50,933 bases of DNA from positions 1 through 50,933 of the forward strand of contig QZIL01000106.1 of NCBI GenBank assembly GCA_003599025.1. Direction: 5' to 3'. This document shows positions 39,121 through 48,227 of this stretch, piece by piece (the first letter of the stretch is position 1; every line of letters begins with the position of its first letter). Position numbers and translations under genes: made by a program. This DNA comes from Nitrospiraceae bacterium. Its GTDB lineage: Bacteria > Nitrospirota > Thermodesulfovibrionia > UBA6902. Under the pieces are notes generated by a model. That model searched no databases. It worked only from the letters and a program-made list of their open reading frames with translations, and was not told the DNA's origin.

Positions 39121-39150
39121 TGAGGTCAAAGTAATACTGAGTTGACCTCA
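39121..39150 (+). terminator. Hairpin immediately after small ORF
   Basis: TGAGGTCAA ... TTGACCTCA perfect 9-bp inverted repeat; no strong T-tract. Confidence 0.45.
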
Positions 39151-39378
39151 CCTCTCCCGTCTTCCTTATTATTTTATACTTCTCTTATTACATAATCGCT
39201 TGATTCACGGGCAGTCCTCCCCCCTCCAGAGACCTGCTATTTTTGCCTGACAACCAATATAATATCTTCAGACTTACTAAACCGTGCAGTTTGTTAATTG
39301 TAATATCCTATCGCATTTGTGAAGGTTTTGCGGCAAGTCCGCGTGCCGGTTTTATACATCGTTAAGGTAAACTCTCAA

Positions 39379-41241
39379 ATGGACTTATGCCCCAACATAA
39401 CTAAACTGGAACTGCTTTCCCCGGCTCAGAACCTCCGCCTGGGGAAGACAGCTATTAATTACGGTGCTGATGCTGTTTACATCGGCGGACCGAAGTTCGG
39501 TGCGCGGGTGGCTGCTGGCAATACGGTATCTGATATTGAGCTCCTGTGCCGCTATGCCCATCTTTACGGGGCAAGGGTATACATAACGCTCAATACTATC
39601 CTGTTTGACCACGAACTCGAAGAGGCCCGCAGGATTATTTATGAGGTCTATCACGCAGGTGCAGATGCCCTGATTATACAGGACATGGGCATACTCGAGA
39701 TGGACCTCCCTCCGATAGCGGTCCATGCCAGTACACAGGCAAATAATTACTCCCCTGCCCGGATCAGATTTCTTGATGCTATAGGGATAAAAAGGATTGT
39801 ACTGGCCAGGGAGCTTTCCCTCAGCGAAATTGCTGATGTCAGGAGCAGTACCGGATGCGAACTGGAGGTGTTTGTCTACGGCGCGTTATGCGTAAGCCTG
39901 AGCGGTCAGTGTTATATGAGCCATATACAGGGGGGTAGAAGCGCCAACAGGGGCTGCTGTGCCCAGCCCTGCAGAAACCTCTATTCTTTAAAAGACAGCA
40001 GCGGAAGGGCCCTCTCAAAGGACCGGCATCTCCTGTCGCTTAAAGATATGGACCGGAGGGCCTTCATACCGGAGCTTATCAGGGCAGGCGTCACGGGCTT
40101 TAAGATAGAGGGACGGCTTAAAGATGAAAATTATGTTAAAAACATCACGGCCTGTTTCAGAAAACTGCTCGACCGGGAGATTAATAAGCAGAGCGCTCTC
40201 AGAAAGGCCTCCTCAGGCTATACAGAATTTCTATTTGACCCTGACCCGGAAAAGACATTTCACCGCGGAAGCACTGATTATTTCTTAACAGGCGTGAGAG
40301 GGAATATTGCATTGCCGGCAACATCCAAGTCCATCGGCAAACCCATAGGCAAAGTCATAACAACCGGAAAAGGGTATATTCAGATAAAGGGAAAGGCCGC
40401 ACTGAATAATAATGACGGTCTCGTCTTTTTTGATAAGCAGGGGGTGCTGCGGGGTCTTAAGGTCAATGAGGTCAGGGGAGACAGGGTGTTTATTGACAGG
40501 GTGACGCTGCTGCCTTCTGAGGGAACAACCATATATCGGAATTATGATCATGAGTTTTCAGGCAGGCTGAAGAATGACCGGTCAGTACGTAAGATAAATG
40601 TTTCGATTGAAATCTCATTTAAAGGAGAGTACCGGTATGTTGTCAGGGCGGTTGATGAAGACGGTTTTATGGTTGAAAATAAATACCATCAGACCTGCCA
40701 GTCTGCTAAAAACAAACAGCTCGCCGCCGACAGCATCAGGAAACATCTCTCAAGAAGCGGACCAACTCCCTTCAAAATTAAAAGTGTAAAGATAAACTGG
40801 GAGTCTCCGGTATTTATTCCTGCATCAGTAATAAATACATGCAGGCAGGAGATACTGTTTAAGCTTGAGCAGGAAAGGCTTCGTATGTTCAGGCCGGCCC
40901 CCTGGGAATTCCCGGACCATGAGGCGGTCTTTCCTTATGATAAACTGGACTTCACTTTTAATGTCTCCAATAAACTGGCACGCAGGTTTTATAAAAGGCA
41001 CGGGGTGCGTCAGATGGACAATGCGCTGGAACTCACAATGCCTGCCGGAGAGATCACTGTAATGACCACAAAGCACTGCATCAGACATGAACTGGGATAT
41101 TGCACAAGGGAACACAAGCCTGCCGGCAAGGAAAAACTGAACGAACCGCTCTTTCTATATAACAGGGATGGTATCTATAAATTAAAATTTGACTGTATTG
41201 AATGCTTCATGCATGTGATGCGGAAATCTGCCATTACTTAA
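39379..41241 (+). CDS. Peptidase U32-family protein
   Basis: Start MDLCPNITKLELLSPAQN at 39379; GADAVYIGGPKFGARV, VFVYGALCVSLSGQCYMSHIQGGRSANRGCCAQPCR, FKIEGRLKDENYV. Confidence 0.93.
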   Translation: MDLCPNITKLELLSPAQNLRLGKTAINYGADAVYIGGPKFGARVAAGNTVSDIELLCRYAHLYGARVYITLNTILFDHELEEARRIIYEVYHAGADALIIQDMGILEMDLPPIAVHASTQANNYSPARIRFLDAIGIKRIVLARELSLSEIADVRSSTGCELEVFVYGALCVSLSGQCYMSHIQGGRSANRGCCAQPCRNLYSLKDSSGRALSKDRHLLSLKDMDRRAFIPELIRAGVTGFKIEGRLKDENYVKNITACFRKLLDREINKQSALRKASSGYTEFLFDPDPEKTFHRGSTDYFLTGVRGNIALPATSKSIGKPIGKVITTGKGYIQIKGKAALNNNDGLVFFDKQGVLRGLKVNEVRGDRVFIDRVTLLPSEGTTIYRNYDHEFSGRLKNDRSVRKINVSIEISFKGEYRYVVRAVDEDGFMVENKYHQTCQSAKNKQLAADSIRKHLSRSGPTPFKIKSVKINWESPVFIPASVINTCRQEILFKLEQERLRMFRPAPWEFPDHEAVFPYDKLDFTFNVSNKLARRFYKRHGVRQMDNALELTMPAGEITVMTTKHCIRHELGYCTREHKPAGKEKLNEPLFLYNRDGIYKLKFDCIECFMHVMRKSAIT

Positions 41242-41406
41242 TTGTGGCGGCCGTTATCTCGTTAATACCGAAAGAGACAAGACAATCAGCCGTTTCTCCT
41301 CCTTACTGCCTTTATCTTCAAACATGTTAAATAGTTACTCATATTCGCAGGCGATCTTCAGGAATTTCTGAAAGATGTCCTCAGCCGAATGCTTAAATCC
41401 TGCTCC

Positions 41407-41523
41407 CTATTTTCCTGCGCTTTTCGGTTGTTTGTCCTTCTTCTCTCTTGCATCTCTTGCCTGCTGGACCGCCTTCTGTTTCCGGTCCTTGGCTTTGTCC
41501 TTTTTACCGCCTTTGTCTCCCAT
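41407..41523 (-). CDS. Small basic Lys-rich protein (38 aa)
   Basis: My translation: MGDKGGKKDKAKDRKQKAVQQARDAREKKDKQPKSAGK*; GGAGGCAT upstream; below ORF-track cutoff. Confidence 0.6.
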   Translation of the reverse strand: MGDKGGKKDKAKDRKQKAVQQARDAREKKDKQPKSAGK

Positions 41524-41619
41524 TATATGCCTCCTTTGGTGCTGCCGGTTATAAGGGACATGTGTCCCTTACAATGAATGCTATCAGAAGAATGGGCCGA
41601 AGGCAATGCTGTTGAAATA

Positions 41620-42138
41620 TTATTTTTCTTTCTCCCTGTTAGACCCAATCTTTCTCTTCTTCTCTTCCGGCGGGGACATTAACTGCCGGATTGCCGTAAA
41701 CACTATCTTGAATTGGGCATCATATCTTTTCTAAAGTTCATCAAGCCTCCGGGCCAAATTATTATCAGTGGACAGCAGTTCGCGTATTCTGGTGAATGTC
41801 CTCATTATCTGGATGTTAACTGTAATTGCCCGTTCAGAATTTAGAACGCTAGATAACATGGCCACGCCATTTTCGGTAAATGCATAAGGCCTTCTTCTTA
41901 TTCCCATCTTCTCCTGATTGGACATCACAATTTGTGATTTCCAATTTTTCATTTCTTCTGCTGTTAACTGAAATATAAAATCAGGCGGGAACCTTTTGAT
42001 ATTCCTTTTAACTGCCTGATTTAACGTTCTTGTCTCAACTCCGTAAAGCATTGCCAGATCTCTATCCAGAATTACTTTCTTGTCTCTGATGAATAGTATT
42101 TTGCTCTCAACAACTTCTTGCGGAATAATTTCTTTCAT
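41620..42138 (-). pseudogene. ORF6N-domain protein with in-frame TAG at 41731-41733
   Basis: VVESKILFIRDKKVILDRDLAMLYGVETRTLNQAVKRN...RRPYAFTENGVAML...RRLDEL*KRYDAQFKIVFTAIRQLMSPPEEKKRKIGSNREKEK*: same frame continues with family-like C-terminus. Confidence 0.75.
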
Positions 42139-42413
42139 GCATGCCCCCTTTCAGACAAACCGTTTCAACAGCTTGAACTGTTCCATCTGCTTGAGCCGTT
42201 TAACTGTTCAAGTGACTGGAACTTATTTTTAGATTGGACCTGTCCCCGTAATGACGGTTGATTATAGCATACGGAAGCGCAGTTAATGGAATCGAAAACC
42301 TTGAGGTTGAACCATAATTCATGAGGTGAAATCAGGCAACAACTTCCCTAAAGGCGCGACCAGGTTCATGATAATGATATTTATCTTGTGCCCCTGTTAA
42401 TTGTTAACTGTAA

Positions 42414-42620
42414 TTAAGTTTTATTTTTTTCTTTATTGGCCGCATTAACTTTTTTAGGAGGCGGCTTGACAGAACAGGCTTTGCAGATTGTTGACCCTTT
42501 TGCATCATAACATCCGTCTTTATTAATTGTTTTTTCTAAATCATCACAATATATGTTTATTTGTTTTGAATATATTTTTTGCGCTTTCATATAAATGTAT
42601 TGTAGGCCCCTTTTGCGCAT
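42414..42620 (-). CDS. Hypothetical small Cys-rich protein
   Basis: 68 aa ORF, possibly starting at internal MKAQKIYSK; CDDLEKTINKDGCYDAKGSTICKACSV. Confidence 0.35.
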   Translation of the reverse strand: MRKRGLQYIYMKAQKIYSKQINIYCDDLEKTINKDGCYDAKGSTICKACSVKPPPKKVNAANKEKNKT

Positions 42621-42665
42621 ATAGCAAGTTTATAAAATACTCAATACTGGCAGGGAGAAGATTCC

Positions 42666-44690
42666 TCACTGACCAGTACCGATCTGCTGCCGGAGGGCCT
42701 CTGCCCTTACAGCATCGAGTGTCTCCAGCTTGAGAAGCACTTCTGACGCATCTCCTTGTCTCCCGATCGCAAGGTAATTCATACCGAGCCGGTACCAGGA
42801 AGCTGCATGGTCCGGCTTTATTCGCACGGCTTCCCGCAGGGCCGCAACTGCGTTGTCCAGCTGCCCGGTCCTGTTATAGATGAGTCCGAGGTTATACCAT
42901 GAAACATAGTCGCCAGACCCGAGTTGTGCGGCCTGCTGAAAAGCAGCAGCAGCATCGTATAGCAATCCAGAGCTTTGATACGCAATACCGAGATTGGTCC
43001 ATGCTGCTGCGTAGTCCGGTTTAAGCTGCACTGCTTTACGATAGACTTCAATCGCTTTGGCTGTCTGTCCGGTTCTTCCATAAAGAGAACCGAGATTAAA
43101 CCAGGCCGCAGGTTCATCCGGAGTAAGCCGCGTCGCTTTTAAAAGTGCATCGGACGCCTCTGGAATACGGCCTAACGACAGATAAACAGCACCCAGATTG
43201 GACCATGCATTGGCATATTCAGGCTTGAGCCGGAGCGCCTCACCAAGGGCGCTGGCAGCTTCATTCAGCTCCCCCCTTTTCCTGTGCAGGACACCAAGGT
43301 TATACCAGCCGGACTCGTTTTCAGGACAGAGCCGCAGCGTTTCTTTCAGATGGAATTCGGTTTCATCAAGTTCGTCCTTCTTTATGAGATAATCAGCAAG
43401 GCTGTTATGCGCCAGGCAATTATCAGTCGTGACTCTGAGGGTATGACGGAAAAGGGTTTCATGAGTCTGCCAATGTCCGGCCTGCAGCCACGTAAGGCCT
43501 GCCAGAACAACAATCACTGCTGCCGATGCAGCCCGGAGTACCTGCGTCCTCATGTTCCGGTTCATGAGCAGCTCAGGGACCTCCCACGCTACCATTATGA
43601 AAATTCCGATCAGAGGAATATATGTATAGCGGTCTGCAATCGCCTGCGCACCCACCTGCACCAGTCCGATCACAGGGACCATGGTGCCCAGAAACCAGAA
43701 CCAGCCGACTGCCACCCCTGGTGAGCGCCTGATGCGCAGCAAAGCCCAGACAGTCAGCAGAACAAGAAGCAGACATGCTCCGGCTACCTGCCAGACCGTC
43801 AAGGAAGATCCAGGGTGGGGATAGAATACAGAGAGAGACACAGGCCAGAAGGTCTTCCAGAGATACTGAACATAGCCGACCACTGCATTGGCCAGACGGT
43901 CTCCAATGTCCAGGGAGAGGCCAGCAACCGCCCCCCCGCGTTTCTGGGCTATCACAGTAATCACACTTGACGCAGCGCATAACACCAGTATTGGTATCTT
44001 CTCAACAATTAAACGTGATACTGTCGTCTGCGGCCGGCCCTGCCCTCCTTCATGAATTGTCTGAAATCTGCCACTCATACGGCCAAGAGGCCAGAAGTCA
44101 AGCAGCAGAAACAGCAAAGGCAGGGTCACGAGCATGGGTTTGCTTAAAAGACCGAGAGCAAGAAGCAGTACCGTCACTGCATATCGCTGAACACCGGGGC
44201 GCTCCGCATAATGCACATAGGCGTTGAGGGCAAGCAGGCCGAAGAACGCGCTCAGAATGTCCTTGCGCTCTGCAGCCCATGCAACTGATTCGACATGAAG
44301 AGGATGGAGCGCAAACAGCGCAGCAACTAAGGCGCTCTTCCACAGCGCACCGGTCATCCGCGTGAGGGTCAACAATAGCAATACAGTGCTGGCAGTATGA
44401 AAAAGGACATTCACCAGATGGTGCGGACCGGGGTCAAGGCCGAACATCTGTACATCGAGCATGTGGGAGAGCCAGGTCAGCGGGTGCCAGTTGGCTGCGT
44501 ACATGGAGGTAAATGCCCACCTGGTCCCGCTCCACGACAGACCTCCCCGCACCTGTGGGTTCTCGGTCACATACACATTGTCATCATAGTAAATAAACTC
44601 ATGTCCGCCGACCTGCGCGTATACCAGAAAGGTTGAAAGGGCCAGCAGCAGGGAGATTATTAGCGGAAGGTACTTTCCTTTTGTGTCCAT
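42666..44690 (-). CDS. GT-C/TMTC-like membrane protein with C-terminal TPRs (paralogue of 36729..38582)
   Basis: Start MDTKGKYLPLIISLLLALS at 44690; FIYYDDNVYVTENPQV, NWHPLTWLSHMLD, LHPLHVESVAWAAERKDILSAFF; multiple TPRs. Confidence 0.9.
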   Translation of the reverse strand: MDTKGKYLPLIISLLLALSTFLVYAQVGGHEFIYYDDNVYVTENPQVRGGLSWSGTRWAFTSMYAANWHPLTWLSHMLDVQMFGLDPGPHHLVNVLFHTASTVLLLLTLTRMTGALWKSALVAALFALHPLHVESVAWAAERKDILSAFFGLLALNAYVHYAERPGVQRYAVTVLLLALGLLSKPMLVTLPLLFLLLDFWPLGRMSGRFQTIHEGGQGRPQTTVSRLIVEKIPILVLCAASSVITVIAQKRGGAVAGLSLDIGDRLANAVVGYVQYLWKTFWPVSLSVFYPHPGSSLTVWQVAGACLLLVLLTVWALLRIRRSPGVAVGWFWFLGTMVPVIGLVQVGAQAIADRYTYIPLIGIFIMVAWEVPELLMNRNMRTQVLRAASAAVIVVLAGLTWLQAGHWQTHETLFRHTLRVTTDNCLAHNSLADYLIKKDELDETEFHLKETLRLCPENESGWYNLGVLHRKRGELNEAASALGEALRLKPEYANAWSNLGAVYLSLGRIPEASDALLKATRLTPDEPAAWFNLGSLYGRTGQTAKAIEVYRKAVQLKPDYAAAWTNLGIAYQSSGLLYDAAAAFQQAAQLGSGDYVSWYNLGLIYNRTGQLDNAVAALREAVRIKPDHAASWYRLGMNYLAIGRQGDASEVLLKLETLDAVRAEALRQQIGTGQ

Positions 44691-44766
44691 ATCGAATGGT
44701 AACACGTGATGGGACGTATTTAAAAGAAGATACACCTGTAAAAGTATCAAGTGACTCGCCCTTGCC

Positions 44767-44858
44767 GTCATACCCGCGAAAGCTGGCATCCAGATGTCTA
44801 TCGACTCACCTCCGGCTTTAAAGAATACTGGATTCCCGATAAAGACCTCGGGAATGAC
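44767..44858. repeat. REP/MITE-like inverted repeat
   Basis: GTCATACCCGCGAAAGCTGGCATCCAG ... CTGGATTCCCGATAAAGACCTCGGGAATGAC. Confidence 0.6.
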
Positions 44859-44929
44859 AAACAAAGACTTGTGCATGGACCTCAGAAGCTGTATTGAGCA
44901 ATTGACAGTAAAAAAGGGTAAAATTATTC

Positions 44930-45970
44930 ATGACCAGATCACTCAGGAGCACCCTGGATATTTCAAGGTATTTATTGATGCTGATAACAGCGGTATTTAT
45001 ATGGCTGCTGCTGGGCATGGTCTACCTGGACAGTTTCATCACGCCCTTTGACAGACTCATCCCGTGGCTCATGCCCTGGAAAGATTCATCATCTGGTGCC
45101 GGCCCGTCCTCAGTGGAAGGTTTTCTCTCTGTTATGCAGCTGCAGCTTGACGGGTCAAGGAGGGTAGCTGAATATTCTTTTATCACCATGATAGTCTCTT
45201 TCGCCCTGTTCTGCGTTTATCTCACCTTTATTTATCAGCAGAAACAGGGGCGGGCCCGTGAAAATGAATTGCTGCTGCTCAAGAACCAGGAGATCGCCAG
45301 ACGGAATGAATTCATCCGGTATATTACCGCCACCATCGGCCATGAATTCAAGAACAACCTTGGAAGGATAAAGCGCCGTCTCGACCTGCTTCGTGATCTC
45401 ACACCGGAGGTAAAGGCCCGCCTTGACGACAACATGGAAAAGCTCTTCGCGGACATTGATATTTTCAAAAAGATCTCTGATGAGAGGGAAACTGTCCTTA
45501 TAAGCTTTGAGAAGGTAGACCTGAAAAAAATATTTATTGACCTGACCAGACAATATGGTGACGTGGCTGCCTTTGTTTATGAGGACACCTCCCCTGCTCC
45601 GGCGATCTTTGCTTCCCCGGCCCTTTTAAAGACGGTTTTTGAAAATCTGATAGATAATTCCATAAAGTATAAAAAGCCTGATCAGGAACGCGCACTGATT
45701 TCATTTTCCTGTTCTGAGGACATTGACAGCAACAGACGGTATGTTACACTTTCGTTCCGGGACCAGGGCATTGGCATGGATGAGCAGTCAGCTGACAGGT
45801 GTTTTTATAAAAGCAGGGCATCTGCAGGAGGCTGGGGGCAGGGGCTCTATTTTGCCAAATATGTGGTCGGTCTGCATGCCGGAAAAATCAAGGTGGGGAA
45901 AGAACATACTGCGCCGGGAGCAGGGACCGAGATAATCATTAATCTGCCGCTTGTTGAGGAGACTGCCTGA
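44930..45970 (+). CDS. Membrane sensor histidine kinase
   Basis: 346 aa; two TM segments; ATIGHEFKNNLGRIKRRLDLL H-box; FENLIDNSIKYKK N-box; DQGIGMDEQSA G-box. Confidence 0.88.
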   Translation: MTRSLRSTLDISRYLLMLITAVFIWLLLGMVYLDSFITPFDRLIPWLMPWKDSSSGAGPSSVEGFLSVMQLQLDGSRRVAEYSFITMIVSFALFCVYLTFIYQQKQGRARENELLLLKNQEIARRNEFIRYITATIGHEFKNNLGRIKRRLDLLRDLTPEVKARLDDNMEKLFADIDIFKKISDERETVLISFEKVDLKKIFIDLTRQYGDVAAFVYEDTSPAPAIFASPALLKTVFENLIDNSIKYKKPDQERALISFSCSEDIDSNRRYVTLSFRDQGIGMDEQSADRCFYKSRASAGGWGQGLYFAKYVVGLHAGKIKVGKEHTAPGAGTEIIINLPLVEETA

Positions 45971-46857
45971 TGTTCAGTGTGCTGGTAGCTGACAATGAGT
46001 ATGAGGACAGGGAACTGCTGAAGCTTGAGATCAAACGGGCGCTCAGCTCAGAGACGTCTGATATCAGGTTCAGTGAGGCCTCAAGCGTCAGACAGGCCCT
46101 GCAGCTTTTGACATCACAGACATTTGACCTTATGACACTGGACATAGAGTTTGACCGCCTGAATGAAGGTATAGATGCCCTCCCCGAGATCTTCGAAAAC
46201 TATCCGACCCTGAACATCATAATTGTGAGCGGGAAGCTCGATAAAAGCGAGGTTATGGCGCAGGTGTTCCGTTTTACAAAAGACAATGTGTTAAAGGGAA
46301 AGCGCTGGGCCAGGCATTTCGATGTGCTGGACAAAAAAGACGACAAGACAGAGGCGCTGCTTCATGCATATTCATTTGCCCTCAAACAGAATGAAGGGGC
46401 GGACAAGATAAAGGACCTGTTCCTGCTTGCTGAATCATATCTCGAAAAAGGCATGATAGAGAAGTGCCAGGAGATATACCGCAAGATCCAGGACATTGCA
46501 CCGGGAGAGAATGAGTCCCGCGAGAACATCCAGATCTTCAAATCCGCTATTTCCCCTCAGCAGGCAAAGGAGTATTACACAAAGGGAGATGCGGTCGTAG
46601 GGTCCCTCCTGCTCGGGCATTATATTGAAAATCAGCTCAAGGCATTTACCGGAAGGGTCCTCGGTCGCTCTGTGCCGGTGCTTTCAGACTGTCTGAAGGA
46701 GCTCGAACGCTCCGGTCTCATTACTAAATACAGGAAAGGATTGTTTCAGCGGTTGTATCTGACAAGAAACAAGGCCATTCATCAACCGGGGGCCATATCT
46801 GAAAGTGATTTTGATGATGCCGTAAAAAATCTCGACCTGCTGGAGGAGCAACTTTGA
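45970..46857 (+). CDS. Response regulator with C-terminal HEPN-like domain
   Basis: Receiver FSVLVADNEYEDRELL...LMTLDIEFD...IIIVSGK...FTKDN; C-term LTRNKAIHQPGAISESDFDDAVKNLDLL with RX4H; start overlaps kinase stop (TGATG). Confidence 0.8.
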   Translation: MFSVLVADNEYEDRELLKLEIKRALSSETSDIRFSEASSVRQALQLLTSQTFDLMTLDIEFDRLNEGIDALPEIFENYPTLNIIIVSGKLDKSEVMAQVFRFTKDNVLKGKRWARHFDVLDKKDDKTEALLHAYSFALKQNEGADKIKDLFLLAESYLEKGMIEKCQEIYRKIQDIAPGENESRENIQIFKSAISPQQAKEYYTKGDAVVGSLLLGHYIENQLKAFTGRVLGRSVPVLSDCLKELERSGLITKYRKGLFQRLYLTRNKAIHQPGAISESDFDDAVKNLDLLEEQL

Positions 46858-46954
46858 AGTAAGACTAAGAACAACTGTTATTGTCGCAGGTTTCACAGAT
46901 AAAGGCGATGCTAAATGAGACTTACTAGGACATAACTTAATGAAGTCCCATTGC

Positions 46955-47085
46955 TGTCATTCCGGGCTCGACCCGGTCGGATCGACTCGTCGAGTAGACT
47001 CGATTCGAGAATCCAATGTTTTTTTAAAATATATTTCTGGATTCCCGCTCGGAATCGAGTCGATTCGACTTTCGCGGGAATGACA
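46955..47085. repeat. REP/MITE-like inverted repeat with TCGA-rich segments
   Basis: TGTCATTCCGGGCTCGACCC ... TTCGCGGGAATGACA; eight TCGA tetramers inside. Confidence 0.7.
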
Positions 47086-47160
47086 AAAACTGTGGCATTG
47101 TTAACGTAGTTATCAGTAATCTGTGATAATCTGCGTTAATTTTTAGATTAATACTTTTTT

Positions 47161-47805
47161 ATGATGAAGGATCATATCAGAAAATTCATGATGCCGTCCG
47201 GCCCGATAATAAGCGTGACGCTTATCGGCCTGCTGTTATTGAGTGCGCTATTGTATTACAGGGCGGTCAAGATCCAGAGATTTCTGGAACCTGCCCTGGC
47301 TGTTTCCGAACCCCGGATCAAGTTCAATCAGGACATCAATAACCTGCTTACAAAAGAATTCGGGACAACAGGCAGCGGTATAAAATTCAGGAGAGGGTCT
47401 GTCCTGATTGACCAGTCCTTTCTGTTTTCTGCCGCACATGAGATGGACGGGTCGCATCCTTTAATACTCAAGAAGCTGGGACGTTTTTTCCTTTCGGTTC
47501 TGGGTGACCAGTCTCTCAGGGAACGCATCAGCCTCGTCCTGGTCAGCACAAACCTTCCGTTTACAGCAGACACAGGCCTGAACAGAGAACTCAGGTTCCA
47601 GGTCCAGGAGAGGACCGCCCTGATACTGAACTCGCTGTTTGCAGCAGAGCCGGAACTCGAACAGAAATTCGGAAAATACTTTGCAGTCACCGCTGTCCCT
47701 GTGGACGCTTCAGGTGGAGAAACCAACTCGATCGAATTCAGGATGATACCAACCGAGAGGCTGCATATAGATGTGCTCGAAAGACTGGAGAAGTATTCGT
47801 ACTGA
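47161..47805 (+). CDS. Single-TM protein, possibly degenerate OmpA/MotB-like periplasmic domain
   Basis: 214 aa; one N-terminal TM then GSVLIDQSFLFSAAHEMDGSHPLILKKLGRFF...; weak family recognition. Confidence 0.55.
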   Translation: MMKDHIRKFMMPSGPIISVTLIGLLLLSALLYYRAVKIQRFLEPALAVSEPRIKFNQDINNLLTKEFGTTGSGIKFRRGSVLIDQSFLFSAAHEMDGSHPLILKKLGRFFLSVLGDQSLRERISLVLVSTNLPFTADTGLNRELRFQVQERTALILNSLFAAEPELEQKFGKYFAVTAVPVDASGGETNSIEFRMIPTERLHIDVLERLEKYSY

Positions 47806-47867
47806 TTAAGAAAATATATAAATGCTCAATTCAAAGTAAAAGAGTCAGCTGCGAGTGATGGCACGCT

Positions 47868-48227
47868 TCATTCTGCTTCAGTGCTGTTGTTGAGATCTTT
47901 GAGGACTTGCTTTATATGAGGTTTCAAGCGCGGGATTTCTTCTTTTACAACAAGCCAGACAGTTTCAAAATCAACTGCAAAATAAGCATGAATGATTTTA
48001 TCTCTCATTCCTGCAATCTCTCGCCATGGGATTAGAGGATATTGATTTCTTATAGTTTCAGGTATGTTTTTAACAGCTTCTCCTATAACTTCGATACACC
48101 TTATAACTGCATCACAGGTTTTCTCTTCTTTGCAAAAAGCTTCAAAGCTGAAACTCATGACATAGTTTTCTGCTCTATCCATATATTCAAGGATGTCATT
48201 GATGTAAAGTCTTGCGCTCCTCTTCAT
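47868..48227 (-). CDS. hepT: HepT-like HEPN ribonuclease toxin (DUF86)
   Basis: 119 aa; IGEAVKNIPETIRNQYPLIPWREIAGMRDKIIHAYFAVD with RX4HXY. Confidence 0.9.
   Translation of the reverse strand: MKRSARLYINDILEYMDRAENYVMSFSFEAFCKEEKTCDAVIRCIEVIGEAVKNIPETIRNQYPLIPWREIAGMRDKIIHAYFAVDFETVWLVVKEEIPRLKPHIKQVLKDLNNSTEAE

Noticed and set aside
43284-43724. 146-aa plus-strand ORF within the second GT-C/TPR gene
   Set aside because: Antisense to a strongly supported CDS
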